Of a stretch of DNA of 64,000 nucleotides, positions 34,704 through 42,188 are shown one piece after another. Every line of letters begins with the position of its first letter. The stretch's first letter is position 1. The stretch comes from Desulfobacteraceae bacterium. GTDB taxonomy: Bacteria; Desulfobacterota; Desulfobacteria; Desulfobacterales; Desulfobacteraceae. The notes beneath the pieces are model-generated. The model did no database searches and was not told the origin of the DNA. It saw only the letters and a list, made by a program, of their open reading frames with translations. The stretch spans positions 1-64,000 of the forward strand of contig QZLA01000234.1 in the NCBI GenBank assembly GCA_004796375.1, read 5' to 3'. Both the position numbers and the translations under genes were made by a program.

Positions 34704-37118
34704 TCAGGCGGCCACCCGTTTATCTTTATTCTTCTCTTTGATGATGGGTTCCCCGATGATATCGGACAGCGCATCATTCCAGTCGTATTTCTGGCGGATA
34801 CGATCCCGGCATTCCTCTTTCAAGGCCATGAATTTTTCCGGGTGTTTGACCCTCATGGTGTGAATCTCCATCACCCTGTCGACCCAGGAAATCGGATCAG
34901 ACAGCTTCAGGACATGCCCTGTCCGGCCGTCCTCAATAATCTCCTGGGGCCCGCCAACATCGGTAACCAGGGCGGGCAGGCCGCATGCCTGGGCTTCGAG
35001 GATCACCATGCCAAATGTGTCGGTGGTGCTTGGAAAAACAAAGATATCGGCGAATTCGTAGTAGGTCTGCAGTTCCTCTGTCTGAAGATATCCGGTGAAC
35101 AGGATCCGGTCATATGCACGGTATTTGTCCTTAAAATACTCAAGATCAGGACCATCACCGCAGAAGATCAGGTTCAGTTCGGGAACCTTTTCAAGGGACT
35201 GTGTGTAGATATCCATGAGAAACTGAATGTTTTTGTCCTTACTGACCCTGCCGGCCCACAAGAGTGTGGTCCCCGGTTTGATGCCGCTGCGGTTTTTAAA
35301 ATTGTCGATCCATGCCGGAGACACCTGGAGGGGGTCCACATTGAATCCGCGTTTGAAAATGCTCATTTTTTCGCTGTTGTAATTTTGCTCTTCCAAGATA
35401 CGTATGTATTCCCTGGTGGGGACTTTAATATGGCTTGAGAATGAATAGAACCGGTTGAGTGAGGACTGGATGAGACCTGCAACCGCCTCATCTCCAAAAA
35501 TCAATCCGGCCTGTGCACCAAAATCAGTATGATAGATCGATACACACTCTATTCCCAGTATACCGGCCATGAGCATTCCTAACATACCTACAGGGCCCGG
35601 TGTGGATACGATGATCCGCTCCGGCCGGTATTTGTAGATCATCTCAATGGAAGCCAGAAGTGACGGGAAGTTCAATGTATAGGAATGGTAAAACTCAGGG
35701 GTGATAGAGTAAATGCAGGGCAGGTACATCAGGTTGGGTTCATTGGCATTCAGCCTTGCCTGATCATTGGTGCACCCGACAAATGTCAGGTTCATGTTGC
35801 GGTCAACCGCCTCTTTTCTAAATTTGCCCAGGGTTACGGATACCCCGTTCAGGTCGTGCAGGGTATCTGAAAACCAGAGAATTTTCTTGCTGTTTATACT
35901 GCCTTTCCCAACATATTTGTGTTTCAGTTCGATAATGGTGTCACGGTCCTGAGACAGGTGGCGAAGGGATGAAAAAAACGGCACGGAGATAAAAAACGCA
36001 GGCAACGCTGAAGCCAGATTTCTGAAAAGCTTTCCGATGTCTCCCTTTGAAAGGTCGTTCACAAAGGAATCGATGAGCAATTTGAAAAATTCATCCAGCA
36101 ACAGCCCCATGCTCTTGTAGATCCCGTCCATTTTGGCCTCAGTATCCGCGGCATTGATCATGTCTGACCAATTGTATACATCCTCAAAAAATTTCAGGAT
36201 GATTTTATCCTTGACCTTGCGGCCCTTTTTGGCTTTTCTAAGGGTGACCCATCGTTTCAGGCGGCTTTGTTTATCTTCGAACACCACCTCATTGATAAAG
36301 GCGAGAATACCGCCGGGGGCATTTTTCCGGGCCGTAGCAGAATAATCGCAGAATATTTTATATATGGAAAATGCAAAGGACTTGTAATCATTGCATCGTC
36401 CCTGGCTCGTTGTGTGTTTGTCTCTGATGCTGTTGATGAATGCATCAAGCTTTGGCTGGCATTTGCTGCATGTATAGGTCTGTGCAATGAACAGTCCGGC
36501 ATGGTCGTCAGAACCGGCGGTGAACCCTTTGATCCAGGCATCACTGCTCATGGGTTTAATGCCGTACTTTGCCGACAGGGTTTTAATCTGGAGCGGGGTG
36601 AGGTTTCTGAGGATATCCTGCCATGATTCATTGTAATACCGGTTCCTGGCACCATTCAGTCCTTCAAAGACATCAAACAGAAGAATCAGCTTTTCAAGGA
36701 TTTCCATATCCAGCTTGCCGTTGATGCTGTAAAAACCGTGGGCCACAGAGTAGGCAATCCCCTGGGTTTGGATGTATTCTCTTAAAGAGTAGATGTTGTG
36801 CCTGAGCGCATCAATTTTTTCAAACTGCTCCGGCGTGATATCGTACACCAATACATGAATTTTACAGCGGTTCTCAGGAAAATAGGTCGTGATTTCAGAG
36901 CTGATAAAGGTGTCGCCCGGGTATTTTTCAACCAGTTCAAGTGCACCCTCAATAGTGTTGTGGTCTGTCACCGTTACAAAATCCATACCCCGGGCTTTGG
37001 CAGTATCATATAAGGTGTCGATACGGGTATAGGACTCTCTGGCGCCTACTTTCTGGAGAAACCATTCTGATGGTCTTTTTGAAGCTTCCGAGTGGACATG
37101 AAGGTCAGCACGAATCAC
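34704..37118 (-). CDS. PHP phosphoesterase - GT4 glycosyltransferase fusion
   Basis: An 804-residue protein. The N-terminal PHP domain has DLHVHSEAS (about 4-12), DFVTVTDHNTIEG and GSDDHAGLF (His/Asp metal ligands). A helical linker (about 230-400) follows. The C-terminal GT4-like half has ILWFSDTLHDLNGVSVTLGK, WAGRVSKDKNIQFLMDIY and FVFPSTTDTFGMVILEAQACG (split here across the retaining GT4 motif, with both Glu). It may join hydrolysis of a phosphoester to sugar transfer on a glycolipid. The start is the GTG at 37118 because GGAGGAGAGG lies directly upstream; a TTG at 37139 would put that site inside the protein. Confidence 0.8.
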   Translation of the reverse strand: MIRADLHVHSEASKRPSEWFLQKVGARESYTRIDTLYDTAKARGMDFVTVTDHNTIEGALELVEKYPGDTFISSEITTYFPENRCKIHVLVYDITPEQFEKIDALRHNIYSLREYIQTQGIAYSVAHGFYSINGKLDMEILEKLILLFDVFEGLNGARNRYYNESWQDILRNLTPLQIKTLSAKYGIKPMSSDAWIKGFTAGSDDHAGLFIAQTYTCSKCQPKLDAFINSIRDKHTTSQGRCNDYKSFAFSIYKIFCDYSATARKNAPGGILAFINEVVFEDKQSRLKRWVTLRKAKKGRKVKDKIILKFFEDVYNWSDMINAADTEAKMDGIYKSMGLLLDEFFKLLIDSFVNDLSKGDIGKLFRNLASALPAFFISVPFFSSLRHLSQDRDTIIELKHKYVGKGSINSKKILWFSDTLHDLNGVSVTLGKFRKEAVDRNMNLTFVGCTNDQARLNANEPNLMYLPCIYSITPEFYHSYTLNFPSLLASIEMIYKYRPERIIVSTPGPVGMLGMLMAGILGIECVSIYHTDFGAQAGLIFGDEAVAGLIQSSLNRFYSFSSHIKVPTREYIRILEEQNYNSEKMSIFKRGFNVDPLQVSPAWIDNFKNRSGIKPGTTLLWAGRVSKDKNIQFLMDIYTQSLEKVPELNLIFCGDGPDLEYFKDKYRAYDRILFTGYLQTEELQTYYEFADIFVFPSTTDTFGMVILEAQACGLPALVTDVGGPQEIIEDGRTGHVLKLSDPISWVDRVMEIHTMRVKHPEKFMALKEECRDRIRQKYDWNDALSDIIGEPIIKEKNKDKRVAA

Positions 37119-37173
37119 AACCTCTCCTCCCCTGTTCAAGTGGTTTTTGTTGCCCTCTATTTAGGGGAGACGT

Positions 37174-37317
37174 ATGAGATTTGAATTAGAAACTGATGTT
37201 GAATCGGTAAAATATGCCCTGGGCAGCCAATACGGTTATGGAAACTATTTTGTCATAATGGTTATTATTGGTCTGTTGGGGTTTGTTTGGAAAAAATACT
37301 ATTTTCATATTGACTGA
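37174..37317 (+). CDS. 47-residue single-span membrane microprotein
   Basis: An ATG at 37174 preceded by AGGGGAG (37163-37169) opens a 47-codon frame to TGA at 37315-37317. The peptide has an acidic N-terminus (MRFELETDVESV), an aromatic patch (QYGYGNYF), one hydrophobic span (VIMVIIGLLGFVW, about 28-40) and a KKYYFHID tail, so a cytoplasmic C-terminus is plausible from the KK. It lies alone between the divergent PHP-GT4 and TiaS-like genes. The good ribosome-binding site and sensible topology support it, but no family is recognised. Confidence 0.5.
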   Translation: MRFELETDVESVKYALGSQYGYGNYFVIMVIIGLLGFVWKKYYFHID

Positions 37318-37384
37318 AACGGACATAGGCGGTAAAAAATGTCCATGAAAATTGACTGTTTGACGCGTGTGAGGAGGGTATTGT

Positions 37385-38137
37385 TTGACATATTTAATGG
37401 CCATCGATGACACAGATATGCCGGATACCCCTGGCACGGGCTGGCTGGTTCAGGAGTTGACCGAGATTTTTACACGAAATGGATGGGCAGCCTGCTCCAC
37501 CATTTCCCGGCACCAGTTATATGTCCATGAGGATGTACCATACACCTCACATAACTCTGCCATGTGTTTTGAGCTGAGCCTGCTGGGGTGTGATGAGCAA
37601 AAGCTGGTTGACTACACCTGCAGTTTTCTCGAAGAACGTCATGTCAGGGGATCAGACCCAGGGTTCTGCCTGGCGGTCAAGGAGGATGCGAATGCAGGGC
37701 AGTTGCTCATGGCATTTGGTTCCCGGGCGAAGTCAGAGGTGATTCCGATATCTGACGCCTATGATACGGCAGAGGCGGCCGGGGTTCATCTGTCCGAACA
37801 CGGTGGAACCGGGCAGGGGGTGATCGGGGCACTGGCTGCAATCGGATTGCGGTTGAACGGAAATGACGGTCGATATCGCGGGTGGTATCATTTTGGCCGA
37901 CCCGGTGATATCGTGACGGTCAGCGATCTGTGTGGCCATGATTTTGTCGATGTGGTGGCCACCCCGGACGGTGAAGTCCTGAGCGTGCAGGAGCCGGTGT
38001 CCATCGGTTCGGAAAAGACCAAGACGGTCCGCATCGGTCATCGTCAGGTGATCCTGGCAGTGACGCAAGGCTGCAACGGTACCCCGCACCAAACCCGGTA
38101 CCGGACAATCACTCAGGTGGAGGCAAAGTCTTACTGA
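37385..38137 (+). CDS. IDDTD-motif protein related to TiaS N-terminal domain
   Basis: A 250-residue protein beginning MTYLMAIDDTDMPDTPGTG, the IDDTD/GTG signature of the TiaS-like family (ATP-dependent tRNA-Ile2 agmatidine synthetase and relatives), and HLSEHGGTGQGVIGALAA (about 136-153). The C-terminal RNA-binding domains of archaeal TiaS are absent. Bacterial stand-alone versions have no role known to me. The TTG at 37385 has AGGAGG 6 bp upstream, favouring it over the internal ATG. It precedes trmO by 109 bp, so an RNA- or cofactor-linked function is possible. Confidence 0.6.
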   Translation: MTYLMAIDDTDMPDTPGTGWLVQELTEIFTRNGWAACSTISRHQLYVHEDVPYTSHNSAMCFELSLLGCDEQKLVDYTCSFLEERHVRGSDPGFCLAVKEDANAGQLLMAFGSRAKSEVIPISDAYDTAEAAGVHLSEHGGTGQGVIGALAAIGLRLNGNDGRYRGWYHFGRPGDIVTVSDLCGHDFVDVVATPDGEVLSVQEPVSIGSEKTKTVRIGHRQVILAVTQGCNGTPHQTRYRTITQVEAKSY

Positions 38138-38246
38138 GGCCTTTCCTCGATTTTACTGGATTTTCCCATTATTATTTCTTATGATTCTGGCTTGAACTGA
38201 AGCACAGGGTCTTACAACAATCTTTTACCTGACAGCGGGTCGGTTT

Positions 38247-38756
38247 ATGAATGACTTAAATATCCAGCCAATCGGTGTGATTGAAACCCCATTTGAAAAC
38301 CCGGAAGGAATGCCGATACAGCCTGAAGGGGCCTTAGGAGTTGAAGGCAGGCTGATTATTGATCCGGTGTTTGAAGAGGGTCTAAATGATATTGATGGTT
38401 TTTCTCACCTGATTTTATTGTACTATTTCCATCGATCAAGCGGCTACGATCTGATGGTCACGCCCTTTATGGACAACACCCAAAGAGGGGTGTTTTCCAC
38501 CCGGGCACCCCGGCGTCCGAGTCAGATCGGATTCTCGGTGGTCAGGCTTTTGAAGCGGGAGGGGCCGATACTCTTTATACGGGGTATAGATGTTCTTTGC
38601 GGGACACCCCTGCTAGATATCAAGCCCTACGTGCCGAAGTTTGATGCAAAAGACGCGGAGGCTGTCGGCTGGCTGGAAACTCATCAGCACAAGGTTGCTC
38701 GTATAACATCTGATAGCCGCTTTTCTAATCAAAGTCAAAAAACGGATAATCAATAA
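38247..38756 (+). CDS. trmO: tRNA (N6-threonylcarbamoyladenosine-N6)-methyltransferase TrmO-like
   Basis: A 169-residue beta-barrel SAM methyltransferase (TrmO/TsaA/YaeB fold): IQPIGVIETPF (about 6-16), GLNDIDGFSHLILLYYFHRS (about 45-64), RGVFSTRAPRRPSQIG (about 84-99) and ILFIRGIDVLCGTPLLDIKPY (split, about 111-131). It would N6-methylate t6A37 of tRNA-Thr. Homologues lacking the C-terminal domain occur near molybdenum genes in anaerobes, so another methyl acceptor is possible. It is followed 17 bp later by the Mo-storage-like gene. Confidence 0.8.
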   Translation: MNDLNIQPIGVIETPFENPEGMPIQPEGALGVEGRLIIDPVFEEGLNDIDGFSHLILLYYFHRSSGYDLMVTPFMDNTQRGVFSTRAPRRPSQIGFSVVRLLKREGPILFIRGIDVLCGTPLLDIKPYVPKFDAKDAEAVGWLETHQHKVARITSDSRFSNQSQKTDNQ

Positions 38757-38773
38757 TCTTACTGGAGGATGAT

Positions 38774-39625
38774 ATGGGAAAGCTGATAAAGGAAGAGGAT
38801 TCAAAGGGAAGGCTTCATATTGATACGCCTTTGTTGGGGGAATCTCTGGTGAGCAAGGAGTTTCTGCAGAAAACAGAGTCTGATGAATACTTCAGAATGC
38901 ATCCGGATATAAACGTGTTGAAGATCGGCGGTCAGAGTATTATGGATCGGGGGGCCAAGGCAATTCTTCCGATCCTTGACGAGTTGATCAAGCTCAAGGA
39001 TGAGTATAAGCTTCTTCTGATGACCGGGGGCGGTACCCGGGCCCGGCATGTCTATAATATCGGGGTGGATCTTGGAATGCCCACCGGTGTGCTGTCCAAG
39101 CTTGGGGATAAGGTGTCATGGCAAAATGCAGAGATGCTGTCTGTCTTGCTGGCCAAGCACGGCGGTGTCAAGATCGGCCACGGGGATCACCTGGAGCAGT
39201 TGACCATGTTCTGCCGCCAGGGATACCTGCCGATTACCTTCGGGGTTCCGCCGTATGGATTTTTTGAGCACCCGGCTGAATACGGATCGATTCCTCCCCA
39301 CCGGACGGACTGCGGTGCATTTCTGCTGGCAGAAAACATCGGGGCGCGCTCGCTGATTTATCTGAAGGATGAAACCGGTCTTTATGATATGGACCCCAAA
39401 AAGGCCAAGGGCAGTGCGGATTCCCTCACGTTCTATGACAAGATCTCTGTGGATGAGTTGATCGAGCTGGATCTGGATGATCTGATTATTGAACGGCCCA
39501 TTCTCAAGATGCTCAAGCAGGCCAAGTGTCTCAAGGAGCTCCAGGTGATCGATGCATTGAATAAACCGGAGCTGATCAAGGATGCCCTTGACGGCAAGCA
39601 TGTCGGTACAATTATCTATAAGTAG
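38774..39625 (+). CDS. molybdenum/tungsten storage-type amino-acid-kinase fold protein
   Basis: A 283-residue member of the amino acid kinase superfamily. It has VLKIGGQSIMDRG (about 49-61), LLLMTGGGTRARHVY (about 76-90), a long ATP-site loop and PPHRTDCGAFLLAE (about 176-189). These features and the N-terminal helix match the MoSto (MosA/MosB) branch that packs polyoxomolybdate, rather than UMP kinases. The location just before a molybdenum hydroxylase cluster supports this. Whether it forms a cage alone is unknown. GGAGG precedes the ATG, and a rho-independent terminator follows. Confidence 0.75.
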   Translation: MGKLIKEEDSKGRLHIDTPLLGESLVSKEFLQKTESDEYFRMHPDINVLKIGGQSIMDRGAKAILPILDELIKLKDEYKLLLMTGGGTRARHVYNIGVDLGMPTGVLSKLGDKVSWQNAEMLSVLLAKHGGVKIGHGDHLEQLTMFCRQGYLPITFGVPPYGFFEHPAEYGSIPPHRTDCGAFLLAENIGARSLIYLKDETGLYDMDPKKAKGSADSLTFYDKISVDELIELDLDDLIIERPILKMLKQAKCLKELQVIDALNKPELIKDALDGKHVGTIIYK

Positions 39626-39679
39626 ATCAAATAAAATCTTGCCCGGCGTGACCGGATGGCAGCACCCGGCAAGTCATTG

Positions 39680-39721
39680 AACAAGGGACAGCATGGATAT
39701 GCTGCCCCTTGTTGATTTTTT
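39680..39721 (+). terminator. rho-independent terminator after the Mo-storage-like gene
   Basis: AACAAGGG-a-CAGCAT (39680-39694) pairs with ATGCTG-c-CCCTTGTT (39699-39713) around GGAT with one mismatch. GATTTTTT follows on the plus strand. The hairpin may also serve the convergent 69-residue gene. Confidence 0.82.
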
Positions 39722-39732
39722 AAATAACGGTC

Positions 39733-39942
39733 TTACATTACCCCGTTTTTGTTTCCTGTACCGTGCGCAGGCAGGTAAATCACCTCAGCCCCGGTTTCCT
39801 TGGCAATCACCTCGAGCTCTGTTTTTCGAATGTGGTCAGCATAGATTTTAACATCACTGCCGCTGACACCGACGACCCTGAAGCGGGGCTTTTTTTCCCC
39901 CTTCTCCATTTTACGCCTCTCCCTGACAAATATTTTGCTCAT
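39733..39942 (-). CDS. small basic protein of unknown function
   Basis: A 69-residue protein starting MSKIFVRERRKMEKGEKKPR and continuing with an alternating beta/alpha-like region (FRVVGVSGSDVKIYADHIRKTELEVIAK, split). AGGAGGG lies 7 bp upstream of the ATG at 39940-39942, so this start is preferred over the longer frame to 39990. It is divergent from the padR gene and shares its operator-rich intergenic region, making it a likely PadR target. I do not recognise the family. Confidence 0.65.
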   Translation of the reverse strand: MSKIFVRERRKMEKGEKKPRFRVVGVSGSDVKIYADHIRKTELEVIAKETGAEVIYLPAHGTGNKNGVM

Positions 39943-39955
39943 GGCATCCCTCCTG

Positions 39956-39984
39956 TTGTTGGATGGTCGAACCTGTTGTATAAT
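39956..39984 (+). promoter_or_regulatory. candidate padR promoter
   Basis: TTGTTG (39956-39961), 17-bp spacer, TATAAT (39979-39984). The start point would lie in the palindrome AACAAT-T-ATTGTT (39986-39998). Confidence 0.5.
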
Positions 39985-40005
39985 CAACAATTATTGTTAA
40001 TCAAT

Positions 40006-40026
40006 ATATATCCTTCAAGGATATAT
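40006..40026. promoter_or_regulatory. 21-bp palindrome upstream of padR (candidate operator)
   Basis: The arms ATATATCCTT (40006-40015) and AAGGATATAT (40017-40026) match perfectly around a single C. It sits 17 bp before the chosen padR ATG and downstream of its candidate promoter, a position suited to autorepression. A second palindrome lies at 39986-39998. Confidence 0.55.
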
Positions 40027-40042
40027 GTCAAGGTGGTTATAT

Positions 40043-40408
40043 ATGGACAAAAAGAATATGCCCGGCTCCGGCCGGCAGGAGAGGTATGTTCAGGCCTCTA
40101 TTTTGCTGGGGCTTTTTTCAAAGCCATCCTACGGATATGAACTGATCAATACGATCCAGTCATTTGGTTTTATTGAGGGTGCCGCACCACCGGGTATGGT
40201 CTACCGGCATCTCAGGCAAATGGAGGAGGACAATATGGTCAAGTCAGAATGGGAAACCCAGGATGCCGGTGCGGCCAAACGGATCTACACAATTACGGCA
40301 GAGGGTTTGGAGGTGCTGCATTTATGGGTGCGGTTCATGGAGTCCAAGGCGGCGAAGCTCAATGAGTTTGTCGTCAAGTTTAGGGAAGCCGATGAAAGCC
40401 GGGGATGA
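40043..40408 (+). CDS. PadR-family transcriptional regulator
   Basis: A 121-residue PadR-type winged HTH protein: YVQASILLGLFSKPSYGYELINTI (split, about 15-38), GMVYRHLRQMEEDNMVKSEWE (split, about 51-71), then AKRIYTITAEGLEVLHLW. The C-terminal helix for dimerisation is short. I use the ATG at 40043, 8 bp after AAGGTGG, over an ATG at 40025 that lies inside the palindrome. It probably controls itself and the divergent 69-residue gene, and could act on the molybdenum hydroxylase operon downstream. No ligand is known. Confidence 0.8.
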   Translation: MDKKNMPGSGRQERYVQASILLGLFSKPSYGYELINTIQSFGFIEGAAPPGMVYRHLRQMEEDNMVKSEWETQDAGAAKRIYTITAEGLEVLHLWVRFMESKAAKLNEFVVKFREADESRG

Positions 40409-40780
40409 CTCGGTATGCCATTCCCCCAAAAATCAGTGAAAAATCGGGTTTGAAAATCATGGATAGCGAGGTGGAATGGGATCGCTTTACAAAATGAACG
40501 AAAGAAAATTAACAGTTCATTATGCTGTATATACGATGTCTATAATGTGGTTGAATTTAGTAAAATTTCATAAGAGTTTGAAATTATATAAATAAATAAT
40601 ATTATGTCTGACGACCAAATTGTTCTCTATGACGAACAATTATAAATGAACGTCATTCATAAAATAATTTTTGTAAAGAAAATACATTTTTTCAAGCGCA
40701 TGTTTTTATTGACATGGCCCGGCTTAAAATGGTAGCTCCCAATAAAGGAATCGTTTTAAACAATCCAAAGGAGGCCATGC
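40409..40780. other. 372-bp AT-rich control region of the Mo-hydroxylase operon
   Basis: No gene is visible. The region holds inverted repeats AATGAAC/GTTCATT (40493-40521), ATTGTTC/GAACAAT (40619-40640), two direct TGACGA copies 21 bp apart (40609 and 40630) and a third inverted TGACG (40651-40656). A TTGACA at 40709 lacks a good -10. AAAGGAGG precedes the first gene. Confidence 0.5.
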
Positions 40781-41662
40781 ATGCTTTTACCAAGATTTGA
40801 TTTTCATGATCCGGCTTCAGTCCAGGAGGCGCTGGATCTCAAGAAAACATATCGTGAGAACGCCAGGATACTTGCCGGGGGGACCGATCTTCTGGTTCAT
40901 CTGAAAAAAGACCTGGTCAGTGTTGAACATCTGATCAGTGTAACCAAAATCGACGAGTTGCTCAAAATAGAAGAGAAGGGTGGCGATATCACCATTGGTG
41001 CCTGTGTGACCATGGCATCCCTTGCTGCTTCAGGGCTGATCGGTGAAAAGCTACCCGCCTTGAAACAGGGCGCCCAAAGCCTGGGTAATCATCTGATTCG
41101 CAACAAGGCCACCATCGGCGGGAATGCCTGCAATGCCAGCCCTGCCGGAGACACCCTTTGCGCACTTTTAATCTATGATGCAGCAGTCATCCTTCAAAAC
41201 AGCGAGGGCGCAAGGGAAGTTCCCGTTTCTGATTTTTTTGTCGGGCCGGGTAAGAGCTGCATCAACGACGATGAACTCCTGACCGGTTTCAGAATAGCGG
41301 TCCCGCCCGCCGGTTCAGGAGCCGATTATATTCAGCTGGGCAAGCGTAAATCTTCGGAGATCAATGTGGTCAATGTGGCATCATACATTGAGATTGACCC
41401 GGCAAACCAAAATATCCTCAACGCTCGAATCGCCCTGGGTTCGGTCGCCCCGACACCGATTCGCGGTGCCAAGGCCGAGCAGGTGCTGGCAGGCAAAACA
41501 GCGGATGATACCGTGTTCTTTGAGGCGGCAGAAGCGGCAAGAAGAGATGACTGTAAGCCTATTGATGATTTCAGGGGCACTGCCGGTTACCGTCAGGCCA
41601 TGATTGGTGTTTTAACCCGTCGAACGCTTGCGGCTGCCCTGGCGCAGGCGCAAGGCAAGTAA
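40781..41662 (+). CDS. molybdenum hydroxylase FAD-binding subunit
   Basis: A 293-residue medium subunit of a xanthine dehydrogenase/CO dehydrogenase-family enzyme. The FAD pyrophosphate loops are AGGTDLLVHLK (about 32-42) and TIGGNACNASPAGDTL (about 111-126). The C-terminal domain has LGKRKSSEINVVNVA (about 187-201). It passes electrons from the Fe-S subunit to an external acceptor. First gene of an operon that includes maturation factors. There is no inserted Fe-S loop as in 4-hydroxybenzoyl-CoA reductase. Confidence 0.9.
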   Translation: MLLPRFDFHDPASVQEALDLKKTYRENARILAGGTDLLVHLKKDLVSVEHLISVTKIDELLKIEEKGGDITIGACVTMASLAASGLIGEKLPALKQGAQSLGNHLIRNKATIGGNACNASPAGDTLCALLIYDAAVILQNSEGAREVPVSDFFVGPGKSCINDDELLTGFRIAVPPAGSGADYIQLGKRKSSEINVVNVASYIEIDPANQNILNARIALGSVAPTPIRGAKAEQVLAGKTADDTVFFEAAEAARRDDCKPIDDFRGTAGYRQAMIGVLTRRTLAAALAQAQGK

Positions 41663-41703
41663 ACCGATCCATCATCAGATGTTTAAGATATAGGAGAAAC
41701 ACC

Positions 41704-42162
41704 ATGAAAAAGATCATCAGTGTAACCATAAACAACGAGATATATGAAATTGCGGTTGAACCGAATCAAACCCTGGCAGATCTTCTCAGGTATGATCTGG
41801 GGCTGACCGGAACCAAAAAAGGCTGCGACACCGGTGACTGTGGTGCATGTACGGTTATCCTGGACGGAGACGTCGTAAACTCATGCCTGGTTTTGGCCAT
41901 CCAGACGGATGGATCTGTTGTGGATACCATAGAGGGGCTTGCCACAGAAGAGGGACTTCACCCGATTCAGGAGGCCTTTGTAGAAAAGGGTGCGATTCAG
42001 TGCGGGTACTGCTCCCCCGGTATGATCATGTCTGCCAAAAATCTTCTGGATAAGAATACGAATCCCACAGAACAGGAAATAAGAGAAGGTATCTCAGGCA
42101 ACCTGTGCCGGTGTACCGGTTACCAGAAAATTATCGAAGCCATTGACTCCCAGAAATCTTAA
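41704..42162 (+). CDS. molybdenum hydroxylase [2Fe-2S] subunit
   Basis: A 152-residue small subunit with the plant-type cluster Cys set in TKKGCDTGDCGACTVILDG (about 38-56, with the fourth Cys in VNSC) and the second cluster in QCGYCSPGMIM (about 99-109) and GNLCRCTGY (about 131-139). It relays electrons between the Mo site and FAD. It follows the FAD subunit by 41 bp with AGGAGA upstream, and precedes the Mo subunit by 26 bp. Confidence 0.92.
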   Translation: MKKIISVTINNEIYEIAVEPNQTLADLLRYDLGLTGTKKGCDTGDCGACTVILDGDVVNSCLVLAIQTDGSVVDTIEGLATEEGLHPIQEAFVEKGAIQCGYCSPGMIMSAKNLLDKNTNPTEQEIREGISGNLCRCTGYQKIIEAIDSQKS

Positions 42163-42188
42163 ATTCTTGTTCCAATCAAGGAGGAACC

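Noticed and set aside
34620-35438. 272-codon open frame on the plus strand
   Set aside because: Antisense to the GT4 domain of the PHP-GT4 gene.
40709-40740. TTGACA as the Mo-hydroxylase promoter
   Set aside because: No acceptable -10 at 16-18 bp, and the -24/-12 pattern does not fit either.
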